From Haematobia irritans (Eukaryota > Arthropoda > Insecta > Diptera > Muscidae): a DNA stretch of 64,000 bases. The notes under the pieces are model-generated. The model was not told the DNA's origin. It saw nothing but the letters and a program-made list of their open reading frames with translations, and made no database searches. Position numbers and translations under genes: made by a program. The stretch spans positions 71,460,442-71,524,441 of the forward strand of contig NC_134401.1 of NCBI RefSeq assembly GCF_050003625.1, read 5' to 3'. Shown piece by piece: positions 61,321 to 64,000 of the stretch. Position 1 is the first letter of the stretch. Every line of letters begins with the position of its first letter.

Positions 61321-62734
61321 TTGGATAAATTTTCATATAACAAATACAGGCATCCTAATTGCACTTTTGCATTGGAGATGCCTGCTTCTGTACCACCAGA
61401 CATGGATTGCGATGTGGTTGAAGTAGAGATACTGCCCACAATGTCTACCACAAACCAAGCCATTGTTGATAGCACCAAAAATACAAAAACCAACTCGAAA
61501 ACAACAATCAAGGTTAATGCCCATAAGAGACAACGAATTGAGGAGGCAATTTCCCCAATCAACATCAATATTTCAGAGCTGTCTGAACGATTGTCGAAAC
61601 ATATACCACAAGACCAAAATAGTTTTGGAATTCTAAACGTATTGGCTGACTGATTTAAAAAATTCCCCAGCGGTAACTAAACCAAAACCTTCAAACGACA
61701 ACAACAAAAAAGTTGACCCCAAGCCTAAAATAAAATGGTGCCCGCCAATTTTCATCTATAATGTGAACATTACAGCCTTGGTTGATTCCCTGAAAGCCAC
61801 AATCCCAGTGTTTTCATTCAAAGTGAAAAATATAAATAGAAACAAAAGTAAAATATACTTTGCTGACCTTAATGTACATGCCTCCATGATGGCACTATTA
61901 AATACCAAAGGTATTCAATCGTATTCATTTACGCCAAAAGAGCTGAAACAAGCTTCTGTACTAATTAGAGGCCTCTATGCTGTCTCTGATACCGACGAAA
62001 TTAAAGATGAATTGGATAAAATAGTACCTGAAACAATAGAAAAGGTTACAAAATTTAAAACACCTAATTCTATTAAAAACAATACCGACACTGGCCTGTT
62101 TTTAGTTACGTTAAGACAGGGTAAATCACTTGGTGACGTACAACATATATCTGGACTCCAAAATCAAATAATTGGATGGGAATTACCGAAAAGAAAGGAT
62201 GGCGATATCCAATGTCATAAATGCCAAAGATGGGGCCACGTATCCAAAAATTGTAGCTCGCCTTATAATTGCGTAAAGTGTGACAAGAAACATCCACCTG
62301 GAGAATGCCAACGCACTCGTTCCGACGAATCAGACCCATATTGTTCAAATTGTAAAATGTCTGGACATCCTGCTAATTGGAGAGGATGTCCAATATATAA
62401 AAAATATGTTGCCGCAAGGAAAGCCAGAATTGCCAATGCAATTGAGGAGAAGAAAAAAGCAACGGAAAATGTAAAAAATACTATGCAATCACCAGGTAAA
62501 ACTTTTGCTAGCTTGTTTCAATCTACTTCATTACAGCAAAATTGCCAACAGTCGAAACCGAATTATGTACAAGAATTCTTGAAATTAGCGGAATTATTCC
62601 TTGAACCCGAAGAACTGACACTGGAACAAGAAATCAACATTTTCCTAAAAGACTTTACAAATATGCCAAAAAATGAAGCAAAGGAGACATTTTTGCATCT
62701 GTTAAAGAAAGTTAAATCTCAATATGGTCCATAG
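61321..62734 (+). pseudogene. Jockey-type LINE ORF1 (Gag-like nucleic-acid-binding protein), one frameshift
   Basis: The N-terminal part 61321-61653 (MDKFSYNKYRHPNCTFALEM to QNSFGILNVLAD) joins, via a frame change near 61650, VTKPKPSNDNNKKVDPKPKI and then the long frame to 62734. The central domain has SKIYFADLNVHASMMALLNT and SYSFTPKELKQASVLIRGLY. Three CCHC-type knuckles: CHKCQRWGHVSKNC, CVKCDKKHPPGEC, CSNCKMSGHPANWRGC. Such proteins package Jockey-type LINE RNA. No ORF2 follows. Length and order match a whole ORF1. Confidence 0.85.
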
Positions 62735-63160
62735 AGATTTAACAATAGGTCTGTTTTCTTATTGCACTGATAACCAGTGCCAAAGAAAACGCTAAACGTC
62801 TAACCAGTTCAATTTTCGATTTTGATTGGCAACACTTGGTCGTCAAATGTCAAAATCAAAATTATTGTTTACAAATAAAAATAGGGGGTATACATTTAAT
62901 AATCAATTTATAGAAATAAGTGTACCAAAAACGAAAGAGTGATTATTAATTGTAAAGGATTTGCTGCTTGCCTTTCAAAAACAAATGACTGCTGGCAACA
63001 GCTACGTGCGTGGAAACAGATTCAGTGCGTCATGTTTATCAACCAAACGCGTGGAAATATGGGAATTTGCTCAAGTGGTGGATTTACAAGTGGCTAATAC
63101 CACAAGCATGTGTGGTATAGAAATGGATATGCCAATTGCATCAAAATCACAAAAGCCTAG
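62735..63160. other. Sequence after Jockey ORF1, nothing recognised
   Basis: Noncoding by eye. The 62961-63164 frame shows no family features. It may include the 3' end of the ORF1 element and the 5' flank or leader of the cytochrome b5 retrocopy. Confidence 0.4.
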
Positions 63161-63260
63161 TTAACGTAGAATTACAGACTTCGGCCAGCCATCACAAGAG
63201 GGAGAGAATATACAGGAAATATAATTCAACTTAATACCACAAATTATTTAATTAAACACC

Positions 63261-63662
63261 ATGTCATCGCAAAATGTAAAATAATATACCCACGCCGAAG
63301 TTGCCAAAAATATTACAAAAGAAAAGAATTGGTTCATAATCCACAACAACGTGTATGACGTGACCCCTTTTCTCAATGAGCATCCTGGTGGTGAAGAAGT
63401 CTTGATCGAACAAGCTGGTAAAGATGCTACAGAAAATTTCGAAGAAGTTGGTCACAGTTCATATGCCCGTGAAATGGCAACAATACAAAATCGGTTAACT
63501 AGTTGCTGAAGAGCGTACAAATGTTCCAGAAAAATCCGAACCCACATGGAATACTGAGCAAAAGAACGAGGAATCGTAATGAAGTCATGGCTGATGCCTT
63601 TTGTCTTGGGTTTAATAGCCACCTTGGTTTATAAGTTTTTCTTTGGAACGAAATACCAATAA
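63261..63662 (+). pseudogene. Cyt-b5: Cytochrome b5 processed pseudogene
   Basis: Intronless copy of a small tail-anchored haem protein that carries electrons on the ER membrane. Reads [29 protein letters not shown] (first haem His in HPGG), [20 protein letters not shown] and HSSYAREM (second haem His). After a frameshift: [20 protein letters not shown]. After another: MKSWLMPFVLGLIATLVYKF, the membrane anchor, and a stop. Disablements: stop at codon 8 (63282-63284), a two-base loss near 63477, a stop in place of Glu near 63499 and a one-base loss near 63578. Allowing for these the length is 134 codons, the family's usual size. Leader-like and trailer-like sequence flank it. Confidence 0.85.
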
Positions 63663-63918
63663 TTGTAGGCAGAGAAAAACATCACCACCACCAGCCACAA
63701 ACAAATATCGCAAGTTTATTTGTATATTTAGTTGAGAAAGAGATTTCTTGCTGTTTTAGACCATAAAACAAGTCATACAAAAAACAAAAACAAACCATAT
63801 ACAAAAACAAAACCTATTCAACCGTCGAACGGAACGGACGTGTTTTTTCAATAGCGGATAAACTCATAGTAATAGGTACCTACTACGAATTTCAAGTGTG
63901 GTGGGATATTAAGCCACC
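63663..63918 (+). other. 3' UTR-like sequence of the retrocopy, then unassigned sequence
   Basis: A/C-rich CAAAAACAAAAACAAACC-type sequence typical of a dipteran 3' UTR. No clear poly-A tail or target duplication was found. Confidence 0.35.
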
Positions 63919-64000
63919 ATGCAGCGAAATTCCAAGTCATCCACTGGGTTGCTAACTTCAGGGCCCAGTGGACGGGTATCGACTGGAGTTATAAATCTGG
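63919..64000 (+). other. Open frame starting at GCCACCATG, runs off the window
   Basis: MQRNSKSSTGLLTSGPSGRV and seven more residues are open to the edge. The context GCCACCATG is a good start context. It could be the first codons of another element's ORF; no family was recognised. Confidence 0.25.

Noticed and set aside
62961..63164. 67-codon frame before the cytochrome b5 retrocopy
   Set aside because: No family features; more likely flank or leader sequence.

Overview
The window looks like a piece of a large, repeat-filled genome of a calyptrate (muscid-type) fly. The evidence is AT-richness, insect-type transposon families (an irritans-type mariner, BEL/Pao and Gypsy LTR elements, several APE-type LINEs, hAT, Tc1, Helitron), a fly-type MyD88 death-domain exon and a cytochrome b5 retrocopy. 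Species cannot be named from the sequence alone. Almost everything is mobile DNA. The only probable host coding sequence is one exon (4051-4453, minus strand), whose downstream intron would contain everything from 4050 to the left edge.

Layout. 1-4030: partial or solo Gypsy-type LTR carrying a SINE, a decayed hAT element with a small MITE inside it, a Helitron remnant, a tandem-repeat block. 4051-4453: MyD88 death-domain exon. 5005-6316: truncated LINE-B. 6551-18501: a minus-strand Gypsy element whose two LTRs were invaded by different mariners; its 3' LTR also holds a LINE-A copy, which holds a hAT element, which holds a calyptrate repeat, which holds another mariner-like element. 18502-19181: an inverted sister LTR. 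19200-21700: AT-rich repeats. 21712-28461: a Tc1-type element split by a block containing a second hAT element and by a short LTR element with only gag and protease. 28464-28881: a TIR element. 29560-33350: LINE-B copy split by LINE-A. 34385-41115: LINE-A copy split by a nearly complete LINE-C. 41220-46500: Gypsy (Mag-like) element split by LINE-A. 47061-53837: BEL/Pao element with both LTRs and a 5-bp target duplication, carrying a SINE fragment and a mariner-like element. 54420-57700: decayed LINE-D with two TIR insertions. 58216-61265: a BED-finger hAT transposon with three predicted exons and TATCGATA-rich ends. 61321-62734: Jockey-type ORF1. 63261-63662: cytochrome b5 processed pseudogene.

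The pieces work mainly as parasites of each other. LINE-A (I-superfamily, RNase H-bearing) shares its 3' tail with a tRNA-headed SINE, which suggests the LINE mobilises the SINE. Two copies of one internally deleted mariner-like element show mobilisation in trans. The most interesting unit is the BED-finger hAT element: its ends are arrays of the octamer bound in Drosophila by DREF, itself a BED-finger protein, and its transposase gene is broken by a perfect 95-bp inverted duplication. No prokaryotic features, CRISPR arrays, rRNA genes or functional tRNA genes were seen. Boundaries come from visual reading of target duplications and inverted repeats. Where no duplication was visible they are approximate.
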